A stretch of 33,291 nucleotides of DNA, from assembly GCA_030849075.1 (NCBI GenBank), contig JASAOO010003276.1, positions 1,301 to 34,591 on the forward strand. Direction: 5' to 3'. Below the pieces are notes generated by a model. That model saw only the letters and a list, made by a program, of their open reading frames with translations, did not search any database and was not told the origin of the DNA. This stretch comes from Zelonia costaricensis (Eukaryota; Euglenozoa; Kinetoplastea; Trypanosomatida; Trypanosomatidae). Positions 9,153-18,283 of this stretch are shown here, one piece after another (position 1 is the first letter of the stretch; each line of letters starts with the position of its first letter). The position numbers and the translations under genes are program-made.

Positions 9153-12100
9153 ATGGCGTTCCGACTTCCTGAGAAGACCGACGTGGAGGAGACGGTGGTG
9201 ATGCTGCACGGCACCGTCCTGACAGCCGCCGAGGAGCAGAAGAAGTGGCTGACGGAGTGCCTCGTCGCCGTGAATCGTAAAGCGGGGGTGATGCGGGTGT
9301 GCATCGAGAAGGCGGAGGACATGGCCGTCATCATCCGGGCCGCCGCGCAGATGCTCGACGAGCTGCGCACCAACCTGCTGGAGCCGCAGAACTACTACGA
9401 GCTCTACATGAAGGTCTTCACGGCGATGGAGGGCTTCGTCGCCTACCTCGCCGACGAGCATCGCGCGGGGCGGCACACGCTGGAGGAAATGTACGAGCGG
9501 GTGCAGTTCTGCGGCTACATCGTGCCGCGCCTGTACCTGCTCATCGCCGCCGGCGCCGTCTACATCGACGCCGGCGACCAGCCGGCGCTTGAGATCGCGC
9601 GGGACCTGGTGGAGATGTGCAAGGGGGTGCAGCACCCCACCCGCGGTCTCTTCCTGAGGCACTTCCTGCTGACTATGATGAAAGGCAAGTTGCCGGGCGA
9701 CCCGAGCTGGTCCGCCGAGCGCGGCGGCAACGGAGGCGCCGCCGCGGCTGGGGAGAATGGGGCCGTGACGCGCGACGGCGGGGGTACCGTGGCGGACACG
9801 GCGAGCCTGCTGGTGCACAACTTCAAGGAGATGAACTGGCTGTGGATCCGCATGGAAGCGGGTAGCTACGTCAACCGCAATGGCGGGAGCACCAACAGCG
9901 TGGCATCAGGCGGTGGCGGCAGCGCTGCTCCCGGCCAGGCACCCGCGCCAGCCTCCTCCTCGTCGTCGCCGCCGGAGTCTGCGACAACGCGGGCATCGGA
10001 CAGGGCCGGGTGGGACTCAAGGCCGAGCTCGCCCCGCACGCCGCTTGGCTCCCCCCAGCGCTCCCTCCGCGCCGCGCGGCGCACGCAGCAGGAGCGGCGT
10101 GCCATGTGCGTGCTGGTTGGCATGAACGTTGTGCGCGTCTCGCAGCTCGAGGGCCTCACGTGCGAGCTGTACAGCAGCACAATCCTGCCACAGCTGCTCT
10201 CCATCATGGTGCGCTACTGCGAGCCGCTGGCGCAGCAGTACCTCTTCGAGATCCTCATCCAGGTCTTCCCAGACGAGTTCCACCTCTTCACCATCGACAA
10301 ACTCTTCGACGCGATCAGCCGCACGGTGGCGGGGGTGGAGGTGTCGGAGCTGCTGCGCTCCCTGATGGACCGCCTGTGCAAGTACGCCATGGCCGTGCAG
10401 GACGGCGTGACAGACGTGTCGGGCCCGGAGGAGGAGGCGAAGCTGCGCGACCTCTTCCCGATGCTGCTCAACCAGATGAGTGAGATGCCCGTGTCGTACC
10501 GCACGCACATGATCGCGAACAACGTCATCAAGCGCACCTCCTCCGTGCCGCCCCCCACGCCGATGCTGCTCGGCGCGTACGTGACGACGATGCGCCACCT
10601 CGCCGGCGTGGCCCTGACTCTCTACGGCAAGTCGGCCAAGCGGCGCTGCATGGCCGTGGCGAACGTGGTGGACGTCATCGCAGCGAAGTTCACCGCGACG
10701 GCAGCGGCGCCGGCCGAGGGCGAGGCCGCGGCGGGCAAAGACGAGGCGGCGGCGGCGGCGTCGGGCCCCGTCTCGATCAGCCCTGCTGCGGCCCTGGCGG
10801 CCAGTCAGTTCCTCGTGCACCTCATCACGGAGTGCTGCGCCACGGTGCAGGAGGCGCTCGCGATGGAGGGGATCGCGACGCTGGCGGCGTGCCTGCCCTT
10901 TCTCGAGCGCCGCGAGGTCGCCGTGGCGCTGTGCGAGACGGCGCTGCGCGGCAGCACCGCGGCGCCGCTGCTGCCCACCGTCTCCAAGTCCGCCCGCGGC
11001 GGCAGCACGACGCCAGTGCCGGTCGCGGCAGCCGCCGCCCCGCGCCCGATCACCGCGCTCGAGGACGTGGCGCGCGTCTTCGAGCTCATGGACCCCATCC
11101 TGGTGGACCAGCCCGACACCCCGTCCGACGAGCAGCTCATCTACCGCTACAACCCCGCCGTGGAGTTCGTGGACGAGCAGAACCTCGTCTGCCGGATGCT
11201 GCACCTCCTCACCAGCGACGACCCCGCCGTCTACGTCAAGATGCTGACGGGGGCCCGCAAGCTGCTCCTGCAGGGCGGCGCCCGGCGCATCCCGCTGACG
11301 TACCCCACGCTGATCGCCCTGCACCGCCGCGCCGCGCTGCGTCTCTACGCGCAGTACCAGAAGGAGAGCGCCGGCGAGGAGGCCGCGGCGGCCTCGGCGT
11401 CTGCGTCCGCGTCCCCGACCGCGGCGGCGGCGCAGGCGATGAAGGGCATTCGCAAGTGCCTCAGTCACGTGTACTCGGGGGACAGCAAGGGCATCCTGGA
11501 GGTGTACGCGGTCGAGGTGCCCATCGAGGCCCTGAAGGAGTTCCTGCTGTGCGCCAGCACCGCGGACGTGTGCGAGCAGCCCGAGACGAGCTACGAGCTG
11601 TACGCCGAGGCCCTCACCCTGTACGAGACCCACGTCGAGGACACGCGTGAGCAGATCGACGTCATTGTGGCGTTTGTGAACGCGCTCTACTCGATGCGCA
11701 ACATGACAGAAGAGAACTACGAGGTGCTGGCTGCGAAGGTGTGCCAGTACGCGTCCAAGATGCTGAAGAAGCGTGACCAGAGCCACCTCATCGCCGTCTG
11801 CGCCGCCCTCTTCGCCAAGAAGCAGCTCTCACACGACAACCAAAAGCGGGTGCAGGAGTGTCTTCGCCGTGCGCTGAAGCTGGCGGGACAGGTGCTGGCG
11901 CTGCCGCAGCTCCACCTCTACGTGCAGCTGCTGAACGTCTTCCTGCACTTCTTCACCGCCAAGCGCGGGTACCTCGTCACGGTCGACCTCGTGAACGAGC
12001 TGGTGGAGAAGATCACGGAGGTGAGCGAGGTGCAGCGGGTCGAGGTGGGCGCCGGCAACGGGGCGGCAGGCACCGGGGACGAGGGCGGCGCAGGCGACGC

Positions 12101-12242
12101 AGGCGACGCGGCGGCCGCGGAAAGCGACAGCGAAGCCGCGGCCACCACCTTCGCGGAGATTCGCCTTGTCTACCGCAACATCACCAAGTACATCCGCTCG
12201 CGACAGAGTGCCGAGGAGCGGTGGGGTGAGATCGAGGTGTGA
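9153..12242 (+). CDS. VPS35: Vacuolar sorting protein VPS35, retromer core subunit
   Basis: The 1029-residue protein is recognisable as VPS35, the alpha-solenoid scaffold of the retromer that binds VPS26 and VPS29 on endosomes and returns membrane proteins to the Golgi or cell surface. The diagnostic N-terminal signature PRLYLL is present at residues 125-130, inside a helical region typical of the family (LEPQNYYELYMKVF, then LEIARDLVEMCKGVQHPTRGLFLR). The PRLYLL region is known from other organisms to contact RAB7 or VPS26. The family is usually near 800 residues. The excess comes from low-complexity inserts around residues 188-215 and 245-315, and shorter Ala-rich ones near 510-535, 745-765 and 960-995. 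The helical C-terminal half, which normally cradles VPS29, is intact. I chose the ATG at 9153 because the frame extends upstream only through a GTG at 9087. Confidence 0.9.
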   Translation: MAFRLPEKTDVEETVVMLHGTVLTAAEEQKKWLTECLVAVNRKAGVMRVCIEKAEDMAVIIRAAAQMLDELRTNLLEPQNYYELYMKVFTAMEGFVAYLADEHRAGRHTLEEMYERVQFCGYIVPRLYLLIAAGAVYIDAGDQPALEIARDLVEMCKGVQHPTRGLFLRHFLLTMMKGKLPGDPSWSAERGGNGGAAAAGENGAVTRDGGGTVADTASLLVHNFKEMNWLWIRMEAGSYVNRNGGSTNSVASGGGGSAAPGQAPAPASSSSSPPESATTRASDRAGWDSRPSSPRTPLGSPQRSLRAARRTQQERRAMCVLVGMNVVRVSQLEGLTCELYSSTILPQLLSIMVRYCEPLAQQYLFEILIQVFPDEFHLFTIDKLFDAISRTVAGVEVSELLRSLMDRLCKYAMAVQDGVTDVSGPEEEAKLRDLFPMLLNQMSEMPVSYRTHMIANNVIKRTSSVPPPTPMLLGAYVTTMRHLAGVALTLYGKSAKRRCMAVANVVDVIAAKFTATAAAPAEGEAAAGKDEAAAAASGPVSISPAAALAASQFLVHLITECCATVQEALAMEGIATLAACLPFLERREVAVALCETALRGSTAAPLLPTVSKSARGGSTTPVPVAAAAAPRPITALEDVARVFELMDPILVDQPDTPSDEQLIYRYNPAVEFVDEQNLVCRMLHLLTSDDPAVYVKMLTGARKLLLQGGARRIPLTYPTLIALHRRAALRLYAQYQKESAGEEAAAASASASASPTAAAAQAMKGIRKCLSHVYSGDSKGILEVYAVEVPIEALKEFLLCASTADVCEQPETSYELYAEALTLYETHVEDTREQIDVIVAFVNALYSMRNMTEENYEVLAAKVCQYASKMLKKRDQSHLIAVCAALFAKKQLSHDNQKRVQECLRRALKLAGQVLALPQLHLYVQLLNVFLHFFTAKRGYLVTVDLVNELVEKITEVSEVQRVEVGAGNGAAGTGDEGGAGDAGDAAAAESDSEAAATTFAEIRLVYRNITKYIRSRQSAEERWGEIEV

Positions 12243-12282
12243 GGAATCGCGTGTGCGACTTATTCCTCGAGTGGTCTGCCTG

Positions 12283-12332
12283 CGTGTGAGTGTGTGTGGT
12301 TGTGTGTGTGGTTGTGTGTGTGTGTGTGTGTG
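12283..12332 (+). repeat. (TG)n microsatellite
   Basis: TG-rich run 41 bases downstream of the VPS35 stop codon, on the coding strand. Confidence 0.85.
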
Positions 12333-12506
12333 GCGCTGCGGTGGGCATCAGCAGGCGGTGCCCAAAAGGCAGTGGGCCCTTCTCGTCGTGTGAGTCCTCT
12401 CTCACTCCCCGTGGGCGCTGCGGACCGTTTCTTCTTCTCCTGTTCTATGCCGGCTCAGTAGGTATTTGCCCCCCCCCCTCCCCTCCCTCCTTCCCCCCAG
12501 CGCGTG

Positions 12507-12550
12507 GTGTGTGTGTGTCTGTGTGTCTGTGTGTCTGTGAGGGGGGGGGG
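12507..12550 (+). repeat. (TG)n followed by a G10 tract
   Basis: A second TG-rich run in the VPS35 3' region, ending directly in ten G. Confidence 0.8.
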
Positions 12551-12977
12551 CTTTCATGGGAGTGTGCTAGCGCCGCCTCCCCACCCCTCCCCCACACCCC
12601 AACCTCCGTGTACCCCTCCGGGGCTGTGTCCTTGCTCTAGGTTGCTTTCGCCTCTGTCTGTGTCCCCTCCCCCTCGTTTCGCATCTCGCGTCTGTCCGCG
12701 TTCACTGCCACGAGTCACGCAAGCTTTCACGACCCAAGCACGCACGCACGCATGATGATGGTGACACACACGTTTCCACGTGGCTGCGGCACGTGCCGTC
12801 TTGCGCGGCTGCCCTCCTCCGTGGACTGGTGTACTGGATACCGGTCAGCGCCGCGCACACCACACGTGGGGCGCGGTGTCGTGGGGTCGATTGCCCTGGC
12901 TCCAGTGCCACTGCGCTCACGCAGACGCGCTGATGCCGTCACACAAGCGGAGCCTTGAACTTGCGGTGCATGACGCG

Positions 12978-13051
12978 CCCCACTCCACTTCCGATTTTTC
13001 TCTACGCCTCCGTCACCGCCGACCCTCTCCTGGACACACACGCACACTCAG
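12978..13051 (+). promoter_or_regulatory. Predicted spliced-leader acceptor for the coiled-coil gene
   Basis: A T/C-rich stretch (best part about 12978-13012) is followed by the AG at 13050-13051, 35 bases before the ATG at 13086. Position predicted from sequence only. Confidence 0.4.
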
Positions 13052-13085
13052 ACACACGCATCAGCAGCACACGCACAGGCTCGAG

Positions 13086-14576
13086 ATGGCAGAGGAGCTC
13101 AGCGCTGATTTCGCTGCAGTGCGTGCGCTCCTCCTCAAGCACGAGGGCCTCCAGCGGCAGGCTGCAGCCATGGCGCCGCACGACACGCACGCGGAGCCGC
13201 CGCCGCCGCCGACACCGCCGGCCACCGCGCCGGCAGCCGCTGAAACGCTGCGCCAGCTGCAAGCGGAGCTGAGCACCGCCACGGATCAGCTGCACGCGGA
13301 ACGGGCCGCCGTGGCACAACTGCAACTGCAGCAGCGCTGCGACACCGCGACGCGGCAGGAGTTGCTGGAGGAGTGCGCCCGTGCTGAGGCAACCGCCGCC
13401 TCCCTATCATCGCAGCTCGCTGAGTGGAAGCGGCGTGGCGCGGCTGCAGAGGAGGCGCATGCGGGGTGCGCCGCGCAGTACGCCAGCGTGCGAGCGCAGG
13501 TGGACGGCGTGCAGCAGTGCGTGCGCGAGGTGCAGACCCAGCACACCGAACTGCGTGCCGCTGCCGCTGCCGCCCAGCGGCTCGTGACGATGCTGACGGA
13601 CGAGAAGGCGCACTTACTGGGCCGGCTGCAGGCACGGGACGCGGAGCTGCAGGAGCTGTCGAGCGTGGCGCAGGACTGCGCGGAGGCCCGTGCAACTGCG
13701 AAGGCTCTCGCGGACCGGCATGAGGCGTGGGTAGCGGAGGTGCGCGCCTACACGGCGTACTTCGAGGCGGCGCAGGAGGCGTACGTGCGGGGGCTGCACC
13801 ACGTGGTGGCCGTGCAGCAGGAGCACGCCGCCCTGCGCGATGCCCTAGCGCGGAGCGAGGCGAGGTGCGCGGCGTGGGAACGCCTTGTTGCGCAGTCGCC
13901 CCGTGGCACGTGCGCCACGTGCGACCGGGCGACTTTCGAGAACACGCCCAGCGTCGTCGAGGTGCCGGAGGTGAGCAGCAGCAGCAGCAGCAGCAGCAGC
14001 GCTCGTGCAGATGAGTTCCGTGCGAGCGTCAGCGTGAGCACGCAGCGCAGCGCCGCGCGTCTCTCCGTCGAGTCCGCAGCAGCAGCAGCATCGCCCAACG
14101 CCTTCGTGTGGATGCTGGAGGCAAAGGTGGCGGACCTCGCCCTGCAGCTGTGCGACGCACAGACCCACGCTGCCGCTGCGCAGCGCACGGCCGACGACGT
14201 CGTGCGTCTCTCACTTGCCGACTCAGCAGAGCTGATGCAGCTCAAGTCGCTCGTTTGCGCGCTTCGCCCGCAGGCGGCAGCGTTGGCGGAGCACAACGGC
14301 AGCCTTCAGGCACGCCTACTCGCGACGGAGGCCTTCAGCGACGCGCTGCTTCAACACGTCCTGCGCCTCGGCGAGGCCCTCGCGGACGAGGCGTGCCAGC
14401 GCTGCTGGGCAGTAGCAAGCATACGTGGAGGTGGGTCGCCTCCGTCGCCGCTCATGCCGCCGACTCCGCGTTCGACGCCAGCGGTGGCGGCTGCGCAGCC
14501 GACCTCGAGTCGACCTTCTCTCGTGCCTGGCACGCGCCACCGCCTGCGCGCCACGGCGTTGGAGCCGCGGCAGTGA
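13086..14576 (+). CDS. Coiled-coil hypothetical protein, 496 aa
   Basis: No family recognised. Long Ala/Glu/Gln/Leu stretches with heptad-like spacing (around residues 55-160, 170-275 and 335-440) indicate an elongated coiled coil. Examples are ETLRQLQAELSTATDQLHAE and VQQEHAALRDALARSEARC. A Pro/Thr-rich gap lies near residues 38-50. A linker near residues 275-330 contains a CATC pair and a run of about nine serines coded by perfect AGC repeats. The C-terminal 60 residues are Ser/Pro/Arg-rich and probably unstructured. The ATG at 13086 is chosen because the upstream open frame translates low-complexity spacer and starts only at a GTG. Proteins of this kind are often cytoskeletal or basal-body components in trypanosomatids, but that is a guess. 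Confidence 0.7.
   Translation: MAEELSADFAAVRALLLKHEGLQRQAAAMAPHDTHAEPPPPPTPPATAPAAAETLRQLQAELSTATDQLHAERAAVAQLQLQQRCDTATRQELLEECARAEATAASLSSQLAEWKRRGAAAEEAHAGCAAQYASVRAQVDGVQQCVREVQTQHTELRAAAAAAQRLVTMLTDEKAHLLGRLQARDAELQELSSVAQDCAEARATAKALADRHEAWVAEVRAYTAYFEAAQEAYVRGLHHVVAVQQEHAALRDALARSEARCAAWERLVAQSPRGTCATCDRATFENTPSVVEVPEVSSSSSSSSSARADEFRASVSVSTQRSAARLSVESAAAAASPNAFVWMLEAKVADLALQLCDAQTHAAAAQRTADDVVRLSLADSAELMQLKSLVCALRPQAAALAEHNGSLQARLLATEAFSDALLQHVLRLGEALADEACQRCWAVASIRGGGSPPSPLMPPTPRSTPAVAAAQPTSSRPSLVPGTRHRLRATALEPRQ
13974..14000 (+). repeat. (AGC)9 codon repeat coding a serine run
   Basis: Nine perfect in-frame AGC units inside the coiled-coil gene. Such repeats vary in length between strains. 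Confidence 0.85.
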
Positions 14577-14613
14577 GTGCAGCCGAGGCACGATCTGTGC
14601 ACTGCTCACAGGG

Positions 14614-14662
14614 TTGTGTGTGTGTGTGTGTGTGTGTGTCTGTGTGTCTGTGTCTGTGTGTG
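14614..14662 (+). repeat. (TG)n microsatellite
   Basis: A long TG run 37 bases after the stop at 14576, with TC interruptions in its second half. Confidence 0.9.
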
Positions 14663-15266
14663 CGCACATCTGCCTTTTCTCTTTGCTTCCTCTCTCCCTC
14701 TGACTGCTGCTTGGTGACTCTGCTCCCCTCCTGTGAACCCGCTCAGAGCCCCCCATCCCACCTCCACCCTCCCCCTCCCCCCTTCCACCACACGCCAACG
14801 CCGTTGTGGACGAGGCAATGCTGTATCGCGCCGCCGTTGCGGGCACTCCACCCCACCTCTTCGGTTTCCTCCACGCCCTCCGCCTCTGTCTCGCTGCGTA
14901 CCCCTGGGCCCGCCGCTAGAAACATATCCGCCGCTCCTACAGGCCGCATAGACGTCCTCCCCGCCCTTCACTCCCAACACTCCACACGGCGAGACGTGCA
15001 TTAGACGGTACCGGACGCAGCAGGAGCCCGCCCCCCACCACCACCACCGCCCCTCTACATCGCTCGGATCGGTGCACAGCAGAAAACAGCTGACTCCTGT
15101 GACCGCACCCTTCGCGCCACCCTCCCCGCCCCCCACCCACCCACACACACATACACGCCCACCCATCCAGTGAACTCTTCTTCTTCTCTCTTACGCGAAG
15201 GTGCCTCTTCACTCCAGTCGGTGCCGCATCGACCTGTCCGTCTGTGCGTTGCCCTCCTCCTTGCAG

Positions 15267-15304
15267 CCCCCCCCCCTCCCTCTGCTCCCCTGTCCACCGC
15301 GCAG
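15267..15304 (+). promoter_or_regulatory. Predicted spliced-leader acceptor for the DnaJ gene
   Basis: A strong C/T tract (15267-15299) leads to GCAG with AG at 15303-15304, 114 bases before the ATG. Another pyrimidine-rich stretch closer to the ATG (about 15384-15415) has no AG until the codon just before the start. Confidence 0.5.
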
Positions 15305-15417
15305 TTTCCTCCTCGACTTGTCCTTCCCGCCGTGCCGCACCATAGCACCGCGAGTGCCACCACCACCACCGTTACCACCATCGCCCTCCTCCCTGTCTCC
15401 CTCACGCCCTTGTCAAG

Positions 15418-16788
15418 ATGGTGCGCGAGACAGAGCTGTACGAGGTGCTGAACGTCTCTGTCGAGGCGGACGAGAACGAAATCAAGCGCTCGTACCGCCG
15501 CCTTGCCCTGCGCTACCACCCCGACAAGAACACGGGCGATGAGGCGGCGGCGGATATGTTCAAGAAGGTGAGCAACGCCTACGAGGTGCTCAGCGACCCC
15601 GAGAAGCGGCAGGTGTACGACAAGTACGGCAAAGAGGGCCTCGAGGGCGGCATGGGCGAGGGCGGCGGCTTCCACGATGCCACGGACATCTTCTCCATGT
15701 TCTTCGGCGGCGGCGCCCGGGAGCGGGGCGAGCCGAAGCCGAAGGACATCGTCCACGAGCTGGAGGTGAAGCTGGACGACCTGTACAACGGGGCCAGCAA
15801 GAAGATCATGATCTCGCGCGATCGCTTCTGCGCGACGTGCGAGGGCAGCGGTCTGAAGCCCGGCGGGAAGCGCACGACGTGCGCCCAGTGCCGCGGCCGC
15901 GGGGCCCAGATCCGGACGCAGCAGGTCTTCCCGGGCTTCCACCAGCAGGTGCAGGTCCGCTGCCCGGGCTGCAGCGGCGAGGGCGAGACCGTTGCGGCGG
16001 CGGATGTGTGCACCGACTGCCGCGGCCGGCGCACGGTGCGCGAGAAGGCGGTGCTGGAGGTGCACATCGAGCGCGGCGCGCACAAGTCTGAGCACTTCAC
16101 CTTCACCGGCGAGGGCAACCAGGAGCCGGGGATGCGGCTGGGCGGCGACGTGATGATCTTCCTGAGCGTGCGGCCGCACCCCGTCTTCCATCGCGTTGGT
16201 GACCACCTCATGATGCGCTGCCCGATCACGCTGCAGGAAGCGCTGTGCGGGTTCGAGATGCCCATCGAGCACCTCGACGGCCGCGAGCTCGTCGTCAAGG
16301 CGTCACCGGGGCAGGTGGTGCACGGGGACAGCGCCTGGAGCGTGTATAATGAGGGCATGCCCATTAAGGGCACCGGTGGCCTGCAGAAGGGGAAGCTATT
16401 CGTATGCTTCGACGTGGAGTGGCCCGAGTCGCTGCCGCAGGAGCAGATTGCGAAGATCGTGGCAGCCCTCAAGATCCCGGAGAAGCCCAGCAAGCTCGGC
16501 GGGCAGGTGGTGGAGCTGAGCGAGTACAAGTCGACGGGTAAGGGCAAGGGCGGCAAGAAGGGTAAGCGCGGTGGCGCGGCCTCGCGGGCGGCGGGCGGTC
16601 GCGGTCGTGGGCGTGGTGGGCGCGGGGGGCATGCGGAGGAGGGGGCGTTCGGTGAGGAGGACGAGTTCGAGGATGTCACGGACGACGACGACGAGGAGGC
16701 GCAGTACCACCAGCAGCAGCGACACTTCCGTGGCGGCCCGCAGGGCATGAGCGGGCAGCCGCAGACCGTGGAGTGCGCGCAGCAGTAG
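15418..16788 (+). CDS. Type I (class A) DnaJ/Hsp40 co-chaperone
   Basis: This 456-residue protein has the complete class A layout. The J domain (about residues 5-68) carries the HPD motif at 34-36, which stimulates Hsp70 ATP hydrolysis. A Gly/Phe-rich linker follows (about 73-103). The zinc-binding domain has four Cys pairs: CATC 138-141, CAQC 155-158, CPGC 182-185 and CTDC 198-201. The fourth departs from the usual CxxCxGxG, reading CTDCRGRR. Two substrate-binding beta domains follow to about residue 350. The C-terminal extension is unusual: a Lys/Gly/Arg-rich stretch with GRGRGGRGG, an acidic patch, a Gln-rich piece, and the end CAQQ, a CaaX-like box. Yeast Ydj1 and animal DNAJA1 end in farnesylated CaaX boxes, so membrane attachment is likely but unproven. 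It is probably cytosolic, as no targeting peptide is visible. Confidence 0.93.
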   Translation: MVRETELYEVLNVSVEADENEIKRSYRRLALRYHPDKNTGDEAAADMFKKVSNAYEVLSDPEKRQVYDKYGKEGLEGGMGEGGGFHDATDIFSMFFGGGARERGEPKPKDIVHELEVKLDDLYNGASKKIMISRDRFCATCEGSGLKPGGKRTTCAQCRGRGAQIRTQQVFPGFHQQVQVRCPGCSGEGETVAAADVCTDCRGRRTVREKAVLEVHIERGAHKSEHFTFTGEGNQEPGMRLGGDVMIFLSVRPHPVFHRVGDHLMMRCPITLQEALCGFEMPIEHLDGRELVVKASPGQVVHGDSAWSVYNEGMPIKGTGGLQKGKLFVCFDVEWPESLPQEQIAKIVAALKIPEKPSKLGGQVVELSEYKSTGKGKGGKKGKRGGAASRAAGGRGRGRGGRGGHAEEGAFGEEDEFEDVTDDDDEEAQYHQQQRHFRGGPQGMSGQPQTVECAQQ

Positions 16789-16880
16789 GCGTGCAGACGA
16801 ACGCAGAGGCGACGGCCGCCAAGTCGTTGGTGCGTCCCCTCCTCCCCCCTCCGGGTATGGACGAACACGTCCGTTTGTGC

Positions 16881-16904
16881 GTGTGTGTGTGTGTGTGTGT
16901 GTGT
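16881..16904 (+). repeat. (GT)n microsatellite
   Basis: Clean GT run 92 bases downstream of the DnaJ stop. Confidence 0.9.
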
Positions 16905-17380
16905 CGCGGTGACGACGCAGCACCTGTTGCCCTTCCGCTCCCCCCCCGCCTCCCTTTCACCGCCATCACTCTGCATATCGGTTGCTGATGTTGTTTGCTC
17001 TTGTCTTCTCTCCCTTATTCAGCTATACCGCGACTTCACGGGCTTGTGTGAGTGTGTATGTGTGTGTTTGTTTAAGTGTGCGCCTGTGTTGTTCTCGTGG
17101 CGATGTTCACGTCCTTTGTTCTCCTTCCTGGCTTCCGTGTACGGCGTTGACGATGGCGAATGCTGGGAGGGAGTCGTGTTGTTGCCCACACCGCCCCTCC
17201 CTCCCCCCACCCCAGCAGTGGCGTTGCCCCGCAGCCGTGCGCGGCGTCTCCTACGCGCTGCCCCTCCCTCCCTCGTCCTCCCCTCTCGTCCCGAGTGCAG
17301 TGCTCTGTCCCTTCCTTCTCGACCTCCTTCGTGATCTCCGTGCGCACCCGTGCTGCCTCAGGTTGCCATCATGCTATGCT

Positions 17381-17419
17381 TGCGTGTGCGTGTGCGTGTG
17401 CGTGTGTGTGTGTGTCTGT
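17381..17419 (+). repeat. (TG)n/(CG) mixed dinucleotide repeat
   Basis: TGCGTG units grading into pure TG in the DnaJ downstream spacer. Confidence 0.8.
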
Positions 17420-17517
17420 CCGTTGGTATACCAGCTCTCCTGTATACGTGCTGAAAGTGTCGACAGCAAAGATGTGCGCCGGCGTGGGCACATCGCCTAA
17501 TCTGCTCTTGCTGTTTC

Positions 17518-17558
17518 CACACACGCACACACACAAACACACACACACACACACACAA
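17518..17558 (+). repeat. (CA)n microsatellite
   Basis: Near-continuous CA repeat about 100 bases after the TG repeat at 17381-17419. The two could pair as a long imperfect stem. Confidence 0.85.
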
Positions 17559-17835
17559 GCACTTCCTTCTGCACGCGCACACCTCCCCCCACCCTCCCCT
17601 CTCACGCATTATAACGTGGGCGCTAACCCTGCCCTCCGTCCAGACCACTGGTTGGCAGGTAACAACGCACAAGCAGAATATGTTGACCTTCCAGAGATGA
17701 ACGCCTGGTGCGCCGGGCGGCGTGCTCGAGAGGGGCGCGTTCTGCTTTCGCATCCCTTGCAAGTTCTGCATGACTGCAACGGCTTCGCTCGCATGCGTAT
17801 GCGGAACCACTCATGTCGGCGTCGTATACACGTGG

Positions 17836-17878
17836 GTGTGTGTGTGTGTGTGAATGTGTGCATGCGTGTGGGTGTGCG
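17836..17878 (+). repeat. (TG)n microsatellite, imperfect
   Basis: TG-rich run inside the long spacer. Confidence 0.8.
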
Positions 17879-18152
17879 CGTCACCACTGCATGGACGACA
17901 TGGCTGGGGGTGGCGGGCTGTCTCGCCCACCCACTGTGCACCGCTTTGAGGCATGAGTAGGCGTGTCCCGCGCTACGGTGCCCACCGCTCACGCGAACGC
18001 CGTCGTCTCTGCTGTACAAGTTTTCACTCGCCCTGTTTCCCCCGTTGCGTGTGGGTGGCCTCGTCCTTCTCGTCCCCTCCCCCCGCCCCGTCGCCGCCGC
18101 CAGCCACGGACACGTGATCAGCGCTGTTGGCCCTCTTAAACACCGAGGCAGT

Positions 18153-18172
18153 TACACACACACACACACACA
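18153..18172 (+). repeat. (CA)n microsatellite
   Basis: Clean CA run about 180 bases upstream of the first hotdog gene. Confidence 0.85.
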
Positions 18173-18240
18173 TTCGCACAGCCTTCAAGAGGCGAGTTTC
18201 ACCGCGTGTCATCCCCTCCTCATCCCCCAACATATTCTCA

Positions 18241-18258
18241 AACCAACCAACCAACCAA
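18241..18258 (+). repeat. (AACC)n tetranucleotide repeat
   Basis: Four to five AACC units directly before the pyrimidine tract of the predicted splice acceptor. Confidence 0.85.
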
Positions 18259-18283
18259 CTCTCTCCCCCCTCCCCTCCTGAAG
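18259..18283 (+). promoter_or_regulatory. Predicted spliced-leader acceptor for the first hotdog gene
   Basis: A pure C/T tract (18259-18279) followed almost at once by AG at 18282-18283, 67 bases before the ATG at 18350. This is one of the cleanest acceptor candidates in the window, with AACC repeats directly upstream. Confidence 0.55.

Larger units (their letters stand above)
12243..13085. other. Intergenic spacer after VPS35
   Basis: TG runs at 12283-12332 and 12507-12539, a G10 run just after the second, C-rich tracts near 12471-12500, and CA-rich sequence near 13030-13078. The reading frame of the next gene is open upstream to a GTG at 12780, but that extension is Arg/His-rich and not credible as protein. 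No gene seen. Confidence 0.6.
14577..15417. other. Intergenic spacer before the DnaJ gene
   Basis: A long TG repeat (14614-14662), then C/T-rich sequence in several blocks (about 14745-14790, 14865-14890, 15110-15140, 15250-15299). A mixed-composition patch at 14800-15080 shows no recognisable gene. The spacer ends with a CAC/ACC-rich patch (15350-15380) and a pyrimidine run before the ATG. Confidence 0.6.

Noticed and set aside
10017..11786. 589-codon open frame on the minus strand opposite VPS35
   Set aside because: GC-rich third codon positions suppress stop codons on the opposite strand, so long antisense frames are expected. The translation is Arg/His/Leu/Val-rich with no domain, while the plus strand has a clear VPS35.
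15579..16976. 465-codon minus-strand frame opposite the DnaJ gene
   Set aside because: It is a mirror of the DnaJ codons plus repeat-derived sequence (His/Thr repeats), and no motif supports it.
17518..17558. Telomere or CRISPR-like repeat array
   Set aside because: A plain CA dinucleotide repeat without spaced identical units or the TTAGGG telomere unit.
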